A stretch of 7,474 bases of DNA from Clostridia bacterium (lineage in GTDB: Bacteria > Bacillota > Clostridia > Christensenellales > UBA3700). Under the pieces are notes generated by a model. That model was not told where the DNA came from, did no database searches, and saw nothing but the letters and a program-made list of their open reading frames with translations. The position numbers and the translations under genes were made by a program. Numbering within the stretch: the first letter of the stretch is position 1; each line of letters starts with the position of its first letter. Below are positions 5,675-7,474 of the stretch, in pieces. The stretch covers positions 1 to 7,474 of the forward strand of contig JAIEEW010000121.1 in NCBI GenBank assembly GCA_029067255.1, written 5' to 3'.

Positions 5675-7297
5675 ATGAAAAGAAACGGCATGTGTCCGGC
5701 ATGTTATTTGAAAATGCTTTTTACGCCGGGCAAGCGAACTGCCAAACTCGATTTGGGAGAAAAATACGACAACGGCGTCGCTCTTACTCCGCCTATGGGT
5801 TGGGCAAGTTGGAACACTTTCAAAAACACTATCGACGAAGATCTTATTCTCGATACCGGAAAAGCGATGGTGGAAAAAGGTCTGCTCGACGCAGGATATA
5901 AATTTATCAATATAGACGACAACTGGCATTCGAATATGCGCGACGAAAACGGCAATCTTCAAGGCGATCTTGTAAAGTTTAAAAGCGGTATCCCCTATCT
6001 CGTTTCAAAATTAAACGATTTGGGACTCAAAGTCGGAATCTACTCTTCCAACGGAACGCTGACCTGCGAAAATCTGCCAGCCAGTCTTCACAACGAAGAA
6101 AAAGACGCGCTCAACTTCGCAAGATGGGGAATCGAATATTTCAAATACGATTTCTGCCACAACGAACAGTACAGCAAATACGCTCCGCTCGTATACGCGT
6201 TGGAAATAGTCCCGTTGGGAGAAAAAACCGGCAAAACCATTCTTTGTAAAGACGCCAAACTTGAAGGTCTGGCGAAATTCATGCCTGAAAAAAACGTGGA
6301 AGGCGGATACTTTATTTCAGGTCTTGACAAGGCTCGCGGAATAGCGGCTTTTGATAATATATATATAGACGAAGAAGGCGAATACGTCCTGACTTTATGT
6401 ATCAAAAAGAAAGGCTGGTACAATAAATTACTAGTCGCTAAAGTCAACGGCGTAAACCATATTTACGAATTCCCGCATCAAAAATTCTGGAACACTACCG
6501 CAAGATTTCAACAAATCGTACGCCTTAAAAAAGGTATGAACAGAATCGAGTTGAGCAATCCTATAACCTGTCGCGCCGACTCCGCCGCCCTGCAATATTA
6601 CAAAATGGGTCAAGCGCTCAAAAAAGCAACGGCAAGAGTAGCAAAAGAGAATAACGAAGAAGTCAAACCCATTACTTTCTCGATATGCGAATGGGGACTT
6701 AACAAGCCTTATAAATGGGGCGCGAAAGCGGGAAATTTATGGCGTACTACTCCTGATATAAATCCACACTGGAAGTGGATAGTAATGCTTTACAGACATA
6801 CCGCAAAACTTCACGAGTATTCTTCCGTAGGCGCGTGGAACGACCCGGATATGCTGGAAGTGGGCAACGGAAAACTTACTTACGAACAGAACAAATCTCA
6901 TTTCAGCGTATGGTGTATGCTCAATGCTCCGCTCATACTCGGCAACGATCTGCGTAGCGTAAAGCAAGACGTGCTTGATATCGTAACCAACAAAAATATG
7001 ATAGCGATAAATCAAGATGCTTTGGGCAAACAAGCCAAACTAATGAAAAAAGGCGCTGTGGATATACTTGCAAAACCGCTTTCCGGCAACAGAACCGCAA
7101 TCTGTCTCTTCAATACTAAAAAGGGAAAGAAACAAATCAACGTAGACCTGCAAACTATGATAAACGATAAGTACGTACAGATGAACCATAAAAATTCATA
7201 TACTCTTACCGAACAGTGGACAGGCGAAACCGTAGAAACCAAAGGAAAATTCAAAACGGAAGTCGACGGCTATTCCGTCAAGGTCTATATAGTTTGA
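5675..7297 (+). CDS. GH27 alpha-galactosidase with an inserted CBM35-like domain, cytoplasmic, 540 aa
   Basis: A retaining exo-enzyme that should release terminal alpha-D-galactose. I prefer the ATG at 5675 because GAGGTGA lies 5 bp upstream; an in-frame ATG at 5648 would add nine residues behind a weaker AGGA. Numbering is from 5675. Residues 1-37 are a preamble with a CPAC motif (7-10) and no signal peptide. The barrel shows PPMGWASWN (40-47), NIDDNW with D81-D82, FKYDFC with nucleophile D159, ICEWG with E339, WRTTPDI with acid/base D361, and WNDPDM at 388-393. The C-terminal beta-domain occupies about 451-540. About 180 residues separate D159 from E339, against about 33 between the equivalent residues D170 and E203 of human alpha-galactosidase A. 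The extra stretch (about 176-309) has a CBM6/35 pattern. The CEW signature favours galactose over N-acetylgalactosamine. It is monocistronic, with its own promoter and terminator. Beta-L-arabinopyranosidase activity, also known in GH27, cannot be excluded. Confidence 0.93.
   Translation: MKRNGMCPACYLKMLFTPGKRTAKLDLGEKYDNGVALTPPMGWASWNTFKNTIDEDLILDTGKAMVEKGLLDAGYKFINIDDNWHSNMRDENGNLQGDLVKFKSGIPYLVSKLNDLGLKVGIYSSNGTLTCENLPASLHNEEKDALNFARWGIEYFKYDFCHNEQYSKYAPLVYALEIVPLGEKTGKTILCKDAKLEGLAKFMPEKNVEGGYFISGLDKARGIAAFDNIYIDEEGEYVLTLCIKKKGWYNKLLVAKVNGVNHIYEFPHQKFWNTTARFQQIVRLKKGMNRIELSNPITCRADSAALQYYKMGQALKKATARVAKENNEEVKPITFSICEWGLNKPYKWGAKAGNLWRTTPDINPHWKWIVMLYRHTAKLHEYSSVGAWNDPDMLEVGNGKLTYEQNKSHFSVWCMLNAPLILGNDLRSVKQDVLDIVTNKNMIAINQDALGKQAKLMKKGAVDILAKPLSGNRTAICLFNTKKGKKQINVDLQTMINDKYVQMNHKNSYTLTEQWTGETVETKGKFKTEVDGYSVKVYIV
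6200..6601 (+). other. CBM35-like beta-sandwich inserted in the GH27 barrel
   Basis: This part of the alpha-galactosidase gene encodes about residues 176-309. It shows the order expected of a CBM6/CBM35 fold: a KDAKLEG opening strand (192-198), EGGYFISGLD (209-218), AAFDNIYIDEEGEYVLTLCI with the GEY turn, a VNG loop (257-259), an aromatic W272, and the closing LKKGMNRIELS strand before a helix resumes the barrel. It interrupts the loop after barrel strand 4, just past the nucleophile. CBM35 members appended to GH27 enzymes are known to bind galactose; binding here is inference. Confidence 0.7.
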
Positions 7298-7322
7298 TAC
7301 ACTAACAATTAAGATATTATTA

Positions 7323-7363
7323 GGGCGAGAAAATAAATATAATTTTCTCGCCCGTTGCTTTTT
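7323..7363 (+). terminator. Strong intrinsic terminator of the alpha-galactosidase gene
   Basis: A perfect 12-bp inverted repeat, GGGCGAGAAAAT (7323-7334) and ATTTTCTCGCCC (7342-7353), flanks a 7-nt loop and is followed by GTTGCTTTTT. It begins 25 bp after the TGA stop. The T-run is displaced five bases from the stem but is otherwise typical. Confidence 0.85.
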
Positions 7364-7438
7364 CCGACCAAACGCGAAATCTTCGTTTCTCTTCGATTTC
7401 AGTTGGACTTAATGGGCGTTCACTACGACATATACGGT

Positions 7439-7468
7439 AGCAATCACATTTAATCAAATGTAATTGCT
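7439..7468. repeat. Large inverted repeat / hairpin at the right edge
   Basis: AGCAATCACATTT (7439-7451) and AAATGTAATTGCT (7456-7468) form a 13-bp stem with a single C-A mismatch and a 4-nt loop. No T-run follows on the plus strand in the six bases left, and none follows on the minus strand, so it is not a standard terminator. It may belong to an untranslated RNA, an operator, or the end of a repeat element. Confidence 0.55.
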
Positions 7469-7474
7469 AATCTT

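Noticed and set aside
5413..5691. Minus-strand open frame of 92 codons across the divergent intergenic region
   Set aside because: It overlaps the alpha-galactosidase promoter, ribosome site and start codon, runs almost into the lipoprotein promoter, and its translation resembles no family I know.
7376..7400. GAAATC...GATTTC inverted repeat and a TTCGATTTC string resembling a tRNA T-loop
   Set aside because: The arms are only 6 bp with a 13-nt loop, and no acceptor, D or anticodon stems can be folded around the T-loop-like string.
7320..7466. Minus-strand open stretch of 48 codons at the right edge
   Set aside because: It has no ATG or GTG start with a ribosome site, it translates through the alpha-galactosidase terminator hairpin, and it is bounded by a stop inside the window. 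Not called as a gene.
1..7474. Search for CRISPR arrays, insertion sequences, toxin-antitoxin pairs, integrase or phage genes
   Set aside because: No spaced direct repeats, transposase or integrase motifs, or small paired genes were seen on either strand.

Overview
The window looks like a carbohydrate-scavenging locus from an anaerobic, probably gut-associated member of the Bacillota, class Clostridia. The reasons are moderate-to-low GC with K/I/N-rich proteins, purine-rich Shine-Dalgarno sites, promoters of the TTGACA / extended -10 type, a lipoprotein signal sequence, and glycosidase architectures that are common in uncultured gut Clostridia. The taxonomic call is inference; no marker gene is present.

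Layout from left to right. Positions 1-72 (minus strand) hold the first 24 codons of a gene that resembles MFS/GPH-type sugar transporters, behind its own extended -10 promoter. Positions 178-4214 (minus strand) hold a two-gene operon read right to left: a circularly permuted GH3 beta-glycosidase, then a GH20 beta-N-acetylhexosaminidase. The two overlap by 4 bp in an ATGA junction, and a promoter lies at about 4309-4337. Positions 4432-5346 (minus strand) hold a lipoprotein of unknown function with a consensus -35 promoter and a hairpin terminator. Positions 5347-5674 are a divergent intergenic region with promoters in both directions and a 16-bp dyad. Positions 5675-7297 (plus strand) hold a GH27 alpha-galactosidase whose barrel is interrupted by a CBM35-like beta-sandwich. 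A strong intrinsic terminator follows. The window ends in non-coding DNA with a second large hairpin.

Functional reading. None of the three glycosidases has a signal peptide, so all are expected to act in the cytoplasm. The putative transporter would import small glycosides or oligosaccharides. The GH3 enzyme would then remove terminal beta-linked glucose (or a related sugar), GH20 terminal beta-GlcNAc/GalNAc, and GH27 terminal alpha-galactose. No secreted endo-acting enzyme is present, which fits scavenging of fragments released by other organisms. The lipoprotein is the only product predicted to face outwards, and its link to sugar use is unproven.

The most notable observations are the domain inserted into the GH27 barrel, the permuted GH3, the uncharacterised Cys-containing lipoprotein, and the hairpin-bounded non-coding segment at the right edge.
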